NCBI RefSeq assembly: GCF_008253865.1
Contig: NZ_CP042332.1
Span: 62,001-126,000 of the forward strand
Origin: Bosea sp. F3-2
GTDB taxonomy: Bacteria; Pseudomonadota; Alphaproteobacteria; Rhizobiales; Beijerinckiaceae
Length of the DNA: 64,000 nt
Direction: 5' to 3'
The notes under the pieces are model-generated. The model was not told where the DNA came from. It saw nothing but the letters and a program-made list of their open reading frames with translations, and did no database searches. Positions 54,622 through 64,000 of this stretch are shown here, piece by piece. Position 1 is the first letter of the stretch; each line of letters starts with the position of its first letter. The translations under genes and the position numbers were made by a program.

Positions 54622-57474
54622 TTATACATTCGTATGACTGGTCGCATAACGGCCGAGCACTTCTCGCGCGTTGCGATAGTCCGGCTTGGCATGGCCCTCG
54701 CCAAACGCAGCGACGAGCCCGCTCAGCCGTTCCACGATTTGAACCTTTTGCGGCGCGAACCTCGCCGCTGCCGTCGCGCAGCGCAACGCCCATGACCGCA
54801 TGCCAGCCCCCTGGGCGGCTCGCCACGCTTCATCGAGGCTCGCAAGTGCCGCGTGAGGCCGCTCCGGCGCGATGATACCGGCGCGGATGTGGAGCAATTC
54901 CGGCAGGATCCAACTTTCCCCGGTGGTGCGACAGAAACTGATCGCCTCCTCTGCACGCGCCGTCGCGTCGCCCACCCTGCCGAGGCCGTCGAGAGCTTGC
55001 GCGTAATGACCAAGGAACAGAGCCCTGCGGACCGGCCAGCGCGTTTGCTCCAAAGCTTCGAGACCGGCCGCCAGCTCCTCCGCCGCCTGCGAGAAGTCAC
55101 CGTTCAGGAGATGGAACGAGCCGCGATAGCACCGGCACCAAGCCCGCCATGGTCCGAACGAATGTCGGCTGGAGATATCGGCCAACAAATCGAGCCGCTC
55201 GGCCAGCATCTCCGCCTCGCCACAGTAGAAGGCGACCGGACAGCCGGAATCGACGAGGTTGAGCGCCAAGGTGGTGGCGTGCCCCCGCGCGCGCGCATCG
55301 GCCGTATTGCGGGTCGCGAGCGCCGACGCCTGATCCTGAAGGCCGAGCAGCCATAGTGTCACCGAATAGAATGCGCGCCCGTTCAGCTCCTGATCGTACT
55401 GCATACGGACGATAGTATTGGCCGAGATGCCGCCGCCGAGCGCCGCCTCAAGAGCGACCGCCGCCTCTTCGACACGACCTAGGAACAGGAGCGACATGCC
55501 CATGAGGCGATTGGCAATGACGAGATCAGCGCCCTGCGCGCCATCACCGATTGTGCCGGCGAGCTTGGCGAAATCGCGAGCGATCTCCAGTGCGGCGTCG
55601 TGACGGCCGGAGCAGAAAGTGACAGCCCACAGTCCCCAGATTGCCCGCAACTGCAACTCGACGCTGCCCGCCTTACGAGCGGCTTGGCAGGCCACCTGCA
55701 TCGGCTCCTCGGCCTCGCTCCCCGGTCCGATGGTATAGAGCAGTGCCGTGCCTAGCGCGGTCATCAATGACACCTGGCGAGCCAAGTCGAGGGGCGCGCC
55801 CTCGCCCAAGCTAGAAACGGCGCGCTCGAAGCGCGCCCGGCACTCAGTCACCAGCGACTGCTGAAACCACAGCACGGCCGAGGAGACGGTTAACGCCACC
55901 CCGATCTCGCGGTCGCCCTTCGGGCCGAAGCACCAATCGAGTGCGGCACGAACATTGTCTAGCTGGCCGGCAAAGGTGGCGAGCCAATCATCTGGCTGCG
56001 CGCGCGGCCAGTCCTGCTCGGCGGTTGCGATCAGGTCCTTCATATAGGTGGCGTGGCGACGGCTCAACCGCTCGAGGCCGCCGGCTCCCCTGAGCTTCTC
56101 CAGCGCATAGGCGCGGGTAACCTCCAGTAGGCGATAACGGGGTATCGCCTGGGAGAAATCGGCGGCGACAAGTGATTTCGAGACGAGACTTGTGAGATTC
56201 TCGATCGTCGCCCAGCTCGCTTCCTCGATCGCGGCAACCTTGCTCGCCGCGTCCAGCGAGAAATGACCCGCGAAGATGGAAAGCCGGCACAGCGTGATCT
56301 GCTCGGCTGGGCTGAGGTGGTCGTAGCTCCAGGCCAAGGTCGCTTGCAGCGTTTGGTGGCGCGGCAGGGCGGTGCGACGTCCCGACACCAGCAGGCGAAA
56401 GACGTCGTCGAGCCGCTCCGCCAGTCCCTTGACTCCAAAGGCGTCCACGCGCCCCGCCGCCAGTTCGATCGCCAGCGGCAACCCATCAAGACGGCGACAG
56501 ATCGCGACGATGTCCGCGATCTCTTCGGGGGCCGGCGCGTAGGTACCAAGCGTGGCAGCGGCACGCTCGACGAACAAGCGAGCTGCCGGATAGGCGAGCA
56601 CATTGGCGGTCGCCTCGCCGACCTCCCGGGGCGGCACCTCTAATCCAGGCAGCCGGAAGACATGCTCACCCTTTGCCCGCAATGGTTCGCGACTGGTGAC
56701 AAGAAGCCGCAATTCGGGATTGGTGGCGAGGAGCCGTTCGGCCAATGCAGCGGCGGTGGCAACAACTTGCTCGCAATTATCGAGGATCAACAGGCCGCGT
56801 TCGATCGGCAACTTCTCGTTGAGTTGCGGCGCCCCCGTCCCAAGAGTCATACCAATCGCGGATGCGACCGCGTCTTCCACAAGCGCCGTTTCGATGATCT
56901 GTGCCAGCTCGACCATCACGACGACGTCGATGGCTTCTGCGCCATCCTGTGCCAGCGCCACGCGAGCCACGTCGAGCGCAACCGTGGTCTTGCCAACTCC
57001 GCCGGGACCGACCACGCTGACAAAGCGGCGGTGAGCAAGCTCTTGGCCGATCGCCGCCACTGCCGCGCCGCGTCCCAGCACAGACGAAAGGTTGAAAGGC
57101 AGGTTTTGCCTTTTCGACCGGCTTGGCGGTGCGACACGCTCCGCAACTTCGGTGAACGTGACGTCGGCCACGAAGCTGTAGCCGCGCCTGGCGATATTGA
57201 TGATGTACTGGCGTCCGTCCTGACCGTCGCCGAGCACGCGCCGAAGCGCCGTCATCTGTACCCGAAGATTGGCTTCTTCGACGAAAAGACCGGGCCACGC
57301 ACTGGCCAGTAGCTCCCCCTTTGTAACGATATCGCCGGCACGCTCCACCAATGCAACCAGGAGGTCCAGCGTCCGTCCGCGCATGGGGACATGCGTCCCG
57401 TTCCTATACAGCCGCCTTGAGGACAAGACGAGCTGGAATGGGCCGAATTGGGCGGCGTGGAATACAGATTGCAT
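54622..57474 (-). CDS. winged-helix / NB-ARC ATPase / TPR-type transcriptional regulator
   Basis: About 950 aa. N-terminal OmpR/PhoB-type winged helix (FGPFQLVLSSRRLYRNGTHVPMRGRTLDLLVALVERAGDIVTKGELLASAWPGLFVEEANLRVQMTALRRVLGD...YIINIARRGYSFVA). It is followed by a STAND ATPase: Walker A VVGPGGVGKTTVALDVA, Walker B GLLILDNCEQVV, RLLVTSREPLRAKGE. The remainder is a helical repeat region. This is the architecture of ligand-sensing AfsR-like activators. I chose the ATG at 57474; the frame opens at 57492 with TTG. Divergent from an MFS transporter across a 134-bp spacer. Confidence 0.88.
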   Translation of the reverse strand: MQSVFHAAQFGPFQLVLSSRRLYRNGTHVPMRGRTLDLLVALVERAGDIVTKGELLASAWPGLFVEEANLRVQMTALRRVLGDGQDGRQYIINIARRGYSFVADVTFTEVAERVAPPSRSKRQNLPFNLSSVLGRGAAVAAIGQELAHRRFVSVVGPGGVGKTTVALDVARVALAQDGAEAIDVVVMVELAQIIETALVEDAVASAIGMTLGTGAPQLNEKLPIERGLLILDNCEQVVATAAALAERLLATNPELRLLVTSREPLRAKGEHVFRLPGLEVPPREVGEATANVLAYPAARLFVERAAATLGTYAPAPEEIADIVAICRRLDGLPLAIELAAGRVDAFGVKGLAERLDDVFRLLVSGRRTALPRHQTLQATLAWSYDHLSPAEQITLCRLSIFAGHFSLDAASKVAAIEEASWATIENLTSLVSKSLVAADFSQAIPRYRLLEVTRAYALEKLRGAGGLERLSRRHATYMKDLIATAEQDWPRAQPDDWLATFAGQLDNVRAALDWCFGPKGDREIGVALTVSSAVLWFQQSLVTECRARFERAVSSLGEGAPLDLARQVSLMTALGTALLYTIGPGSEAEEPMQVACQAARKAGSVELQLRAIWGLWAVTFCSGRHDAALEIARDFAKLAGTIGDGAQGADLVIANRLMGMSLLFLGRVEEAAVALEAALGGGISANTIVRMQYDQELNGRAFYSVTLWLLGLQDQASALATRNTADARARGHATTLALNLVDSGCPVAFYCGEAEMLAERLDLLADISSRHSFGPWRAWCRCYRGSFHLLNGDFSQAAEELAAGLEALEQTRWPVRRALFLGHYAQALDGLGRVGDATARAEEAISFCRTTGESWILPELLHIRAGIIAPERPHAALASLDEAWRAAQGAGMRSWALRCATAAARFAPQKVQIVERLSGLVAAFGEGHAKPDYRNAREVLGRYATSHTNV

Positions 57475-57544
57475 CGACGATCCAGGAAACAACCATCAGG
57501 CGCTTGCGTTATTTATCAGTCTATCATTTATGATGCTATCATCG

Positions 57545-57560
57545 ATTTCATATGTGAAAT
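57545..57560. promoter_or_regulatory. inverted repeat in the regulator/MFS intergenic region
   Basis: ATTTCA-TATG-TGAAAT, 6-bp arms with 4-bp spacer, lies 48 bp before the MFS start codon in an AT-rich spacer shared with the divergent regulator. Possible binding site for that regulator. Confidence 0.4.
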
Positions 57561-57608
57561 GCCGACGATCTCCTTTCGGACGGCGATGAAGAGGGCGAGA
57601 CCGGAGAC

Positions 57609-58787
57609 ATGACGTCCACTCTCGCGGTCGAGACCGCTCGGATCGCGCCGCGGCCAAGCGGACTGCGGATCGCCTTGTTATTGGCTTTACTCTCCATGGC
57701 GGGGCCGCTCTACATCGACATCATGCCCTCGATAGTGGCTGCACTTCGTACCGAGTACGGCCTCGACGCGACACAGGCGGGATTCGTCGCCGCGAGCAAT
57801 GGCTACGGCTCCACACTCGGTGCGCTCCTTGCTCTGTTCATCGTACCGCGTCTCCCCTGGCGACCGCTGGCAATCGGTCTCCTCCTCGGGCTGGTCGCCG
57901 CCGACGTCGCGACGACCGGCGTACGCAGCTACGAGGCGCTGGTCGTAGTCCGGGCGGTGCATGGGGTAATCGGCGGACTGCTGGTTGGTCTTTGCTACGG
58001 GTTGATCGCCCGCACCGCGGATCCTCGCCAGGCATTCGGCATCCTGTTCCTGTTCCATTTCGGCTTCGGCGGGATCGGCGTATTCGCCTCGACATTTCTC
58101 GCACCCTACATGACGCATGGCGTCGTCTTCCTGGTGCTCGCCGCCTTCAGTATTCTGGCGTTGCTCGTGGTGCCGTTCTTGCCCTTGTTCCGGTCGCCGC
58201 AGCCGGGACTTGAAAGAGCAGGCACTGACTCCGCTGGAATCCCCGTACGCAATCTGTTTCGCATTGGCGGTCTCTTCTTGTTCCAGGCGGCCAATCTCGG
58301 GTTGGGTGCCTTCTTGATCGGCATCGGCTCCGACCTCGGACATGCCGCGAGCTTTTCGGGCGCGGCTGTCGGGTTCGGACTTTGGGCGGGAGTGCCGGGC
58401 GCTCTCGCCATGTTGGCGATAAGCCGCGTCTACGGCTGGCGGCCCATGGTGGCGGTCGTGCTGGCGGCAGGCTTCAGCAAGGCGCTGATCGGACTGGGTC
58501 ATGATCAGGCGCTGTTCGCGTTTGCGATTGCGGCCGTCTTCTTCGCTATGGCGATGGCACTGCCTTACGCGTTCGCGATCTGCTCCGATGGAGATGATAG
58601 CGGCAGATCGGCGATGCTGGCTGGCTTTGCCTCCAAGCTCGGCCTCTCAACGGGCCCGGCGATCGGAGGGCTTGTCTATCTGCACGGAGTTTGGGCACTT
58701 ATTGCTGCGGCTATCGTCACGGTGATAGCCGCTTCGGCATTGTTCGCCTGGTCGCTGGTGCTGCAAAGGGCTCAGCAGAGCATCTGA
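57609..58787 (+). CDS. MFS transporter
   Basis: 392 aa with twelve predicted membrane helices, starting LRIALLLALLSMAGPLYIDIMPSIVAALRTEYGLDATQAGFVAASNGYGSTLGALLALFIV. The loop between helices 2-3 (IVPRLPWRP) only loosely resembles the MFS GxLaDrxGrr motif. An intact-length permease of unknown substrate, divergent from the NB-ARC regulator, which suggests regulated efflux or uptake. Confidence 0.85.
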   Translation: MTSTLAVETARIAPRPSGLRIALLLALLSMAGPLYIDIMPSIVAALRTEYGLDATQAGFVAASNGYGSTLGALLALFIVPRLPWRPLAIGLLLGLVAADVATTGVRSYEALVVVRAVHGVIGGLLVGLCYGLIARTADPRQAFGILFLFHFGFGGIGVFASTFLAPYMTHGVVFLVLAAFSILALLVVPFLPLFRSPQPGLERAGTDSAGIPVRNLFRIGGLFLFQAANLGLGAFLIGIGSDLGHAASFSGAAVGFGLWAGVPGALAMLAISRVYGWRPMVAVVLAAGFSKALIGLGHDQALFAFAIAAVFFAMAMALPYAFAICSDGDDSGRSAMLAGFASKLGLSTGPAIGGLVYLHGVWALIAAAIVTVIAASALFAWSLVLQRAQQSI

Positions 58788-58874
58788 CGAAAATTTTGCA
58801 GTTTTTTACAGTGCCGCCTCCTCCCCATCGGCTAGTTCCTATTCATCGTTGAACGACGGTAAGGGGGAGAGGTC

Positions 58875-59396
58875 ATGGCCGAGATTGCAAGTGAGATTGC
58901 ACCCGAACGGCACAATGGGCTGACGTTCAATGACGAGCAGGCCGGGCTGCTCGATCCATGCGAGTTCGAGCTGATCCGGCAGGCGGCCACCACGGTCTTT
59001 TCGAGTGGTGACGAGTGCGAGATTGAACAGATGCTGCGGCTGCGCGACATGTTGCCGGTGCGTCGACGCATCCAATTACGGCCAGAGCGCGATCTCAGTG
59101 GCTTGATTACAGCGATGCGTATCGTGGTTGAACGGGACGGAGAACCCGTTGCTGATTGGACAGTAGCTCGTGGGGATGAGTACGTCGGCGACAGCGGCAA
59201 TGCGACGTCTCGGGCTGTGGAAGCCATCGACGCATTTATGGCGATCATGCTGCACGCTGGAGCCGTCAAGCGCCACCTCGAGCGTAGCCAGTGGGCGGAG
59301 ACCGCCAACTCGGCCGATCATATCCTCGCGAATGTCCAGCGAGCCTGGCGGCAAGTAGGGGGCTACTGCCGCAAGCACGCCGTTCCCGCTTCGTAG
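58875..59396 (+). CDS. 173-aa hypothetical protein
   Basis: Good ribosome site AAGGGGGAGAGG before the ATG. Helical N-terminus (DEQAGLLDPCEFELIRQAATTVFSSGDECEIEQMLRLRDMLPVRRRIQLRPERDL), beta segment (MRIVVERDGEPVADWTVARGDEYVG) and C-terminal helices. No family recognised. 88 bp after the MFS gene on the same strand. Confidence 0.55.
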   Translation: MAEIASEIAPERHNGLTFNDEQAGLLDPCEFELIRQAATTVFSSGDECEIEQMLRLRDMLPVRRRIQLRPERDLSGLITAMRIVVERDGEPVADWTVARGDEYVGDSGNATSRAVEAIDAFMAIMLHAGAVKRHLERSQWAETANSADHILANVQRAWRQVGGYCRKHAVPAS

Positions 59397-59398
59397 CC

Positions 59399-61132
59399 TC
59401 AGCGCGGCAGCAGGTTCTGCTTGGCGAGATCGATCACCTCGTCGCCGCGCCCGCTCATCACGGCGCGCAGCATCCAGAGGCTGAAGCCCTTCACCTCCTC
59501 GAGCCCGATGGTCGGCGGCATCGACAGCTCTTGCGTCGCCGTCACCACGTCGAGCACGGCGGGCCCGTCATGGGCGAGCACGTCGGCGACCGCGCCCGGC
59601 AGATCGCCGGGATCCTCGACCCGCACGCCATGGATTCCCATGGCGCGGGCCATCGCGGCGAAATCCGGGTTCTGCAGGTCGGTACCGAGCTCGACAAAGC
59701 CCGACGCCTTCATCTCCAACGCGACGAAGCCCAGCACGCCATTGTTGAAGATCACGATTTTCACCGGCAGGTTCTCCTGCTTGAGCGTGATGAGGTCGCC
59801 CATCAGCATGGTGAAGCCGCCATCGCCGGAGAGCGAAATCACTTGCCGTTCACGCTGTGCCGCCTGGATCCCGATGGCCTGGGGCATGGCGTTGGCCATG
59901 GAGCCATGCACCAGTGAGCCCACCAGACGCCGCTTGCCGTTCATCTTGAGGTAGCGCGCGGCCCAGATCGTCGGCGTGCCGACGTCGAAGGTGAAAGCGG
60001 CATCGTCGGCGGCAACCTCGCTGACGACCTTCGCCAGGTATTGGGGGTGGATCGGCTTGCGTCCCGGCGTACCGCGTGCAAGCGCGTCGAGGCCGTCGCG
60101 TGATGTCGCATAGCGGGCGAGGCTGTGGTCCAGATGCAGCCGGTCCTGCTTCACGGAGAGGCGCGGCAGCAAGGCGTCGATCGTCGCACCCACATCGCCG
60201 ACGACGCCGAGATCGAGCTTGCAGCGCCGCCCGAGCTGGGCTGCTCGGATATCGACCTGGGCGATCTTGATGCCGGTGGGCAGGAACTGCTTATAGGGAA
60301 AGTCGGTGCCCAGCATCAGCAGGGTGTCACAGGCATGCATCGCCTCGTAACCCGAGGCGAAGCCGATGAAACCGGTCAGGCCGACATCGTAGGGATTGTC
60401 GTATTCGACATGCTCCTTGCCGCCGAGTGCATGCACGATGGGGCTCTTGAGCGTCTCGGCAAGCTGCATCAGTTGGGGATGCGCGCCGGCGCAGCCGCGA
60501 CCGCAGAAGAGTGTCACGCGCTCTGCGCCATTGAGCATGGCGGCGAGCGCCTCGACCTGCGCATCGCCAGGGGTGACCACCGGTACCGGCGGAAGAAGAC
60601 CGGCGACCGGCGAGACGGCTCGGTGGGGCGCGGGCTTGAGCGCCACGTCGCCGGGGATGACGATGACGGCGACGCCGCGTTCGCCAACGGCCGCCCGGAT
60701 CGCGTTCTCCAGCACATAGGGCATCTGGCTCGGGTCGGAGACGAGCTCACAGTAGACGCTGCATTCGCGGAACAGATTTTGCGGATGCGTCTCCTGGAAA
60801 TAGCCACCGCCGATCTCGGCCGACGGGATTTGTGCGGCGATGGCAAGCACCGGCGTGCGGCTGCGCTGGGCATCGTAGAGACCGTTGATCAGATGCAGAT
60901 TGCCCGGCCCGCAGGATCCGGCGCAGACGGCGAGGTTGCCGGTGATCTGTGATTCGCCGGCCGCTGCGAAAGCTGCCACTTCCTCATGCCGGACATGCAC
61001 CCATTCGATCTTGCCGGTCTGGCGTAAGGCTTCGGTCAGCCCGTTGAGGCTGTCACCCACGACGCCATAGATGCGCTCCACACCGGCCTGATCGAGGGTT
61101 TCAACAATGAGATCGGCGACGTTTCGTGACAT
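59399..61132 (-). CDS. poxB: pyruvate oxidase / dehydrogenase (quinone), PoxB-type ThDP enzyme
   Basis: 577 aa. N-terminal ThDP-Pyr domain (VADLIVETLDQAGVERIYGVVGDSLNGLTEAL, VRHEEVAAFAAAGES with catalytic Glu, GSCGPGNLHLINGLYDAQRSRTPVLAIAAQIP), a central FAD/nucleotide domain (LGTDFPYKQFLPTG) and the C-terminal ThDP-binding motif SLSGDGGFTMLMGDLITLKQENLPVKIVIFNN. Probably converts pyruvate to acetate and CO2, feeding quinones. GAGGAA lies before the ATG at 61132; the frame extends upstream to 61306 without support. Confidence 0.9.
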   Translation of the reverse strand: MSRNVADLIVETLDQAGVERIYGVVGDSLNGLTEALRQTGKIEWVHVRHEEVAAFAAAGESQITGNLAVCAGSCGPGNLHLINGLYDAQRSRTPVLAIAAQIPSAEIGGGYFQETHPQNLFRECSVYCELVSDPSQMPYVLENAIRAAVGERGVAVIVIPGDVALKPAPHRAVSPVAGLLPPVPVVTPGDAQVEALAAMLNGAERVTLFCGRGCAGAHPQLMQLAETLKSPIVHALGGKEHVEYDNPYDVGLTGFIGFASGYEAMHACDTLLMLGTDFPYKQFLPTGIKIAQVDIRAAQLGRRCKLDLGVVGDVGATIDALLPRLSVKQDRLHLDHSLARYATSRDGLDALARGTPGRKPIHPQYLAKVVSEVAADDAAFTFDVGTPTIWAARYLKMNGKRRLVGSLVHGSMANAMPQAIGIQAAQRERQVISLSGDGGFTMLMGDLITLKQENLPVKIVIFNNGVLGFVALEMKASGFVELGTDLQNPDFAAMARAMGIHGVRVEDPGDLPGAVADVLAHDGPAVLDVVTATQELSMPPTIGLEEVKGFSLWMLRAVMSGRGDEVIDLAKQNLLPR

Positions 61133-61302
61133 GGTTCCTCGCAGCGGATGGTTCCAAGGTGGCGGAAGCACGGGGTCCCGGGGCTTCACGCCCCTGCTAG
61201 GTTCGTAACAAGCGGCCGCCGAAAGCACATTAAGACCGAAGGCTGCTCGTCTCATACGAAGGGATGTACAACCCGGCTCCGTCGACGCCGCCGCAGCCCC
61301 AA

Positions 61303-62418
61303 TCACAGGGCGGAGGCGCCGAGCCTGCGTCCATAGGCGGCAATCTCCTCGCCAATGGAACGACGCTCACCTTCGTACGCCAATAGCGCGGCACCGAGAT
61401 CGCTTTGCGCCGTCAATCGGCGCTGCAACGCCAAGACGTCGCCTGCGGCCTTCGACACACCCATGGCGGTATGGGGCCTGACGACGAAGGCGGCGTCGCC
61501 GATCAGCGCGATGGAACGACCAACCATGCGCGGAGCCTCATAGTCGAAGATGCCCTGGATCGAAGGCGTCTCCTCGGCAGCCACAGCGAGCGCGAATTGC
61601 GGGGGCAGCACCTCGAAGGCGTCACGGCGCAATCCGTCGCGTCTGTCCTCCGAAAGGCCACCCCGCGGAAGTGAAAATTCAAACGTCTGGCCGCTGCGAT
61701 CGGTGAAGAGCCCGGCCAGTTCGTCAGCCGGCACTTTGCGATACCAAACCCAATTGTAGCGGCGCTCGCCTCTGGCCATCTCGCCCTTGGGCCCGGGCAC
61801 GAGATAACCGAGGACATGGACACCTTGCGTCACATAGAAGGCGAAGCGCTCCAACAGGAGTCCTGCCCTTTCGGGAAGGGCAGTCTCCGGGATCAGCCCA
61901 CGCCAGGCGACATAGCCCGCGAAGCTGTTGGTGTGGTGTTCGGGATTGACCGCTCGGCGAACCGCGGAACCGACTCCATCGGCCCCGATGACCAGATCCG
62001 CCTCCTCCGAAGTTCCGTCTGAGAAATGGATCGTCGCGCCGTCGAGACCGTCGCTGACGCGTTCGACCTCGCGACCGAGCACGTAGTGGTCGGACGCCAT
62101 ATGGGATGCGACCGTTTCGTAGAGCACATCCCAGGATACTTGCGTTTGCGGCGTGGCAAAGGTCTGCGCGACACGGCCGTCGCGCTCCAGATAGATGCGT
62201 TCCCGGGCGACGACACCGATGCGTGCGACATGCTCGCATCCGATCAGCCGGAGCATCTGGAAGACCTCTTGCTGCGGTACAAGGCCGGCGCCGCGCCCAC
62301 CCAGCCCGTGGCGGGATCGCTCGTAGATGCGGACGTCGTGTTCGTCACGCTGGAGCAGAACGCCTGCGAAAAGACCCGCGAGCGAGCCGCCGACGATCCT
62401 GATGCGAAGAGCCTTCAC
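61303..62418 (-). CDS. FAD-dependent monooxygenase
   Basis: 371 aa, class A flavin monooxygenase. FAD motif IRIVGGSLAGLFAGVLLQRDEHDVRIYERS, the second motif DLVIGADGVGSAVRRAVNP (DG), and ALIGDAAFVVRPHTAMGVSKAAGDVLALQRRL (GD) complete the fold. Most similar in style to 2,6-dihydroxypyridine 3-monooxygenase-like proteins; the substrate cannot be assigned. Confidence 0.88.
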   Translation of the reverse strand: MKALRIRIVGGSLAGLFAGVLLQRDEHDVRIYERSRHGLGGRGAGLVPQQEVFQMLRLIGCEHVARIGVVARERIYLERDGRVAQTFATPQTQVSWDVLYETVASHMASDHYVLGREVERVSDGLDGATIHFSDGTSEEADLVIGADGVGSAVRRAVNPEHHTNSFAGYVAWRGLIPETALPERAGLLLERFAFYVTQGVHVLGYLVPGPKGEMARGERRYNWVWYRKVPADELAGLFTDRSGQTFEFSLPRGGLSEDRRDGLRRDAFEVLPPQFALAVAAEETPSIQGIFDYEAPRMVGRSIALIGDAAFVVRPHTAMGVSKAAGDVLALQRRLTAQSDLGAALLAYEGERRSIGEEIAAYGRRLGASAL

Positions 62419-62726
62419 GACCTTTTCCTTCCACGGGGTGGGAGTGGTTTTCGGTTACTTCCCGAAGCCAGCCGCGAGCGCCATCGACGATGCGCAGATC
62501 CAAAAGCAGGCTCGCTTAATCGTTCCGTTGCGCCGTCGATTTCCGCTTGGCCAAGGGACCGAGAGGCTTCGTGAAATACAAATCGCGAACAAATTCATCA
62601 TTATCTTGCGGACAGGCTGTAGCCACGCACTTCAAAAACTGCGTCCGGTCCTGGGATGCAATCATACGCAAGTGTAAGTCAGACATCCGCAAGCACTAAT
62701 GAAATGGGACCATCAGGGCTCTAACG
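62419..62726. other. gene-free stretch
   Basis: 308 bp between a divergent monooxygenase and an MFS remnant. I see no gene, repeat or clear operator. Confidence 0.45.
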
Positions 62727-63272
62727 TTGATGGAGTACCGTCGCCCTATCGATGCGAGCGACTGCTTGAATACTGCAGAGCGTCCGACGTTGACGGAACT
62801 GACCGGCGCGTCGGAGGGGTTCGTCACGCTCGCACTCGTGTTGATCGGGGTCGGGTTCACCATAGGCAACGGACTCGGCGGACGGCTCGCCGACTGGTCG
62901 CTCGATGGTGCGACCAGGATCTTCCTGGGCGCGCTCGCGCTCATCATGCTGGCCCTGCCCTTCGTGCTGACAAGCCATGTCGGAGCTGCGATCGGGCTCC
63001 TCATCTGGGGCGCGGCGGCCTTCGCCATCGTGCCGCCGGTCCAGATGCGGGTGATGCAGGCGGCATCGGAAGCGCCGGGCCTCGCCTCATCGATCAATGT
63101 CGGTGCGTTCAACCTCGGCAATGCGCTCGGCGCGGCCGTCGGTGGCGCCGTGATCAGCCTTGGCCTCGGCTATGTGGCCGTGCCGGTCGCGGGCGGGCTG
63201 CTCGCAGCGGGAGGCCTCGCGCTGGCTTGGCTCGGACGCGCCCGCCCGATGATCCAGACATGCGAAGCCTGA
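62727..63272 (+). pseudogene. MFS transporter, C-terminal fragment
   Basis: Reads LTELTGASEGFVTLALVLIGVGFTIGNGLGGRLADWSLDGATRIFLGALALIMLALPFVLTSHVGAAIGLLIWGAAAFAIVPPVQMRVMQAASEAPGLASSINVGAFNLGNALGAAVGGAVISLGLGYVAVPVAGGL, the last five to six helices of an AraJ-type MFS permease. The N-terminal half is absent upstream of about 62790; the first ~25 residues of this frame do not fit. Truncated by rearrangement. Confidence 0.75.
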
Positions 63273-63319
63273 CGCCGAACTCCAACGGGTTGAAGCGACA
63301 TCGTCGCGTCGCAACGGAA

Positions 63320-64000
63320 TCAGACTGCGCTGCCATTCGGCGGCGCAGTCTCCCTCGCCATCGGATAGTCGATGTATCCCTGCGGACCTTGACTGTACCA
63401 GGTCTCCATGTCGTCGGCGTTCAAGGGCAGAGAGGCTGCAATGCGAGCCGGCAGATCGGGGTTGGCGAGGAATGGCCGACCGAAGGCGATCGCATCGGCC
63501 GTGCCATTATCCAAAGCAAGCTGGGCCGTTTGCGCGTCATAGTCGGAATTCAAGATCAAAGGGCCGTTGAAGCCCGCGCGTATCATCGGGGCCAGGGCTG
63601 GCCGATCGGGTTTGCCGCGCGTGCCGTTGGGGCCGGGTTCGCGCAGCTCCAGAAACGCGATCCCGATTTCGGAGAGCACGTTGGCGACCTGCGCAAAAAG
63701 AGGCTCGGGATTCGGATCGTTGATCCCCTGGGAGTCGCCATTCGGCGATAGTCGGACCCCTGTTCGGTTCGGCCCGATCGTCGCAGCGACAGCCTCCGTA
63801 ACTCCGCGCAACAGGCGGATCCGATTCTCTATCGATCCGCCATAGGTATCGGTCCTGTGGTTCGCACTCGCGCGCAGGAACTGATCGATGAGGTAACCGT
63901 TGGCCGCGTGAATTTGGACGCCGTCGAACCCGGCAGCCATCGCGTTGGCGGCGGCAGCACGATAGTCGGCGATCACGCCTGGTATCTCGCTTTCCGCGAG
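63320..64000 (-). CDS. Old Yellow Enzyme-family alkene reductase, 5' end outside window
   Basis: The frame continues without a start to the window edge (LAESEIPGVIADYRAAAANAMAAGFDGVQIHAANGYLIDQFLRASANHRTDTYGGSIENRIRLLRGVTEAV). Flavin-site motifs GVRLSPNG and DAIAFGRPFLANPDLPARI are present. NAD(P)H:flavin oxidoreductase that reduces activated alkenes. About the N-terminal 140-150 residues are missing. Confidence 0.92.
   Translation of the reverse strand, partial: LAESEIPGVIADYRAAAANAMAAGFDGVQIHAANGYLIDQFLRASANHRTDTYGGSIENRIRLLRGVTEAVAATIGPNRTGVRLSPNGDSQGINDPNPEPLFAQVANVLSEIGIAFLELREPGPNGTRGKPDRPALAPMIRAGFNGPLILNSDYDAQTAQLALDNGTADAIAFGRPFLANPDLPARIAASLPLNADDMETWYSQGPQGYIDYPMARETAPPNGSAV

Overview
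The window is GC-rich bacterial chromosome from an alphaproteobacterium, most likely of the order Hyphomicrobiales (a Bosea- or Methylobacterium-like lineage). This rests on inference: a MucR-type zinc-finger regulator, a FixL/FixJ-style sensor and regulator pair, DUF2339 and DUF1254 proteins, and the general codon style. No rRNA, tRNA or CRISPR array was seen.

Layout. 0-3 kb: the end of riboflavin synthase (ribE), an aadA-like aminoglycoside adenylyltransferase, a small membrane protein, and an IS3 remnant beside a 46-bp perfect palindrome. 3.2-7.0 kb: an autotransporter adhesin split by one frameshift. 7.1-16.9 kb: a DNA-processing cluster. It holds a UvrD/Rep helicase pseudogene (two frameshifts, lost C-terminus, and a 989-bp istB-only IS21-like element with a 5-bp target duplication), a small protein, a DEDDh exonuclease, a MucR regulator, and an SbcCD-like YhaO/YhaN nuclease-ATPase pair. 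17.0-19.5 kb: a complete IS66-family element with 8-bp target duplications. 19.6-23.7 kb: the most unusual part. Two unrecognised paralogous proteins share an N-terminal WGxERP...GGRYD...GRP(R/P)KY module, followed by an AT-rich stretch with a recurring motif, a 101-aa protein, and about 0.9 kb of mostly non-coding DNA packed with small hairpins, many with a CTNC loop. 23.9-27.6 kb: a large DUF2339 membrane protein.

28-45 kb: accessory metabolism and stress genes. These are a Crp/Fnr regulator divergent from an outer-membrane protein, DUF3302-like and two DUF1254 proteins; a frameshifted GMC oxidoreductase; an alpha/beta hydrolase divergent from an OhrR-like MarR regulator with two identical palindromes between them; an NTF2-like/SDR operon divergent from a LysR regulator; an IS110 transposase; and a run of redox and stress genes (cNMP-domain thioredoxin reductase-like flavoprotein, broken bicupin, DsbA-like protein, peroxiredoxin, Dps). 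46-54 kb: a PAS histidine kinase with a FixJ-like regulator, then YdeP-type molybdopterin oxidoreductase with a CydAB/CioAB bd-type oxidase. 54-64 kb: a winged-helix/NB-ARC regulator divergent from an MFS transporter, a hypothetical gene, PoxB-type pyruvate oxidase, an FAD monooxygenase, an MFS remnant, and a partial Old Yellow Enzyme that runs off the window.

Four otherwise recognisable genes carry small frameshifts (five lesions in all). This is either active gene decay in an accessory region or indel error in the assembly; raw reads would decide.
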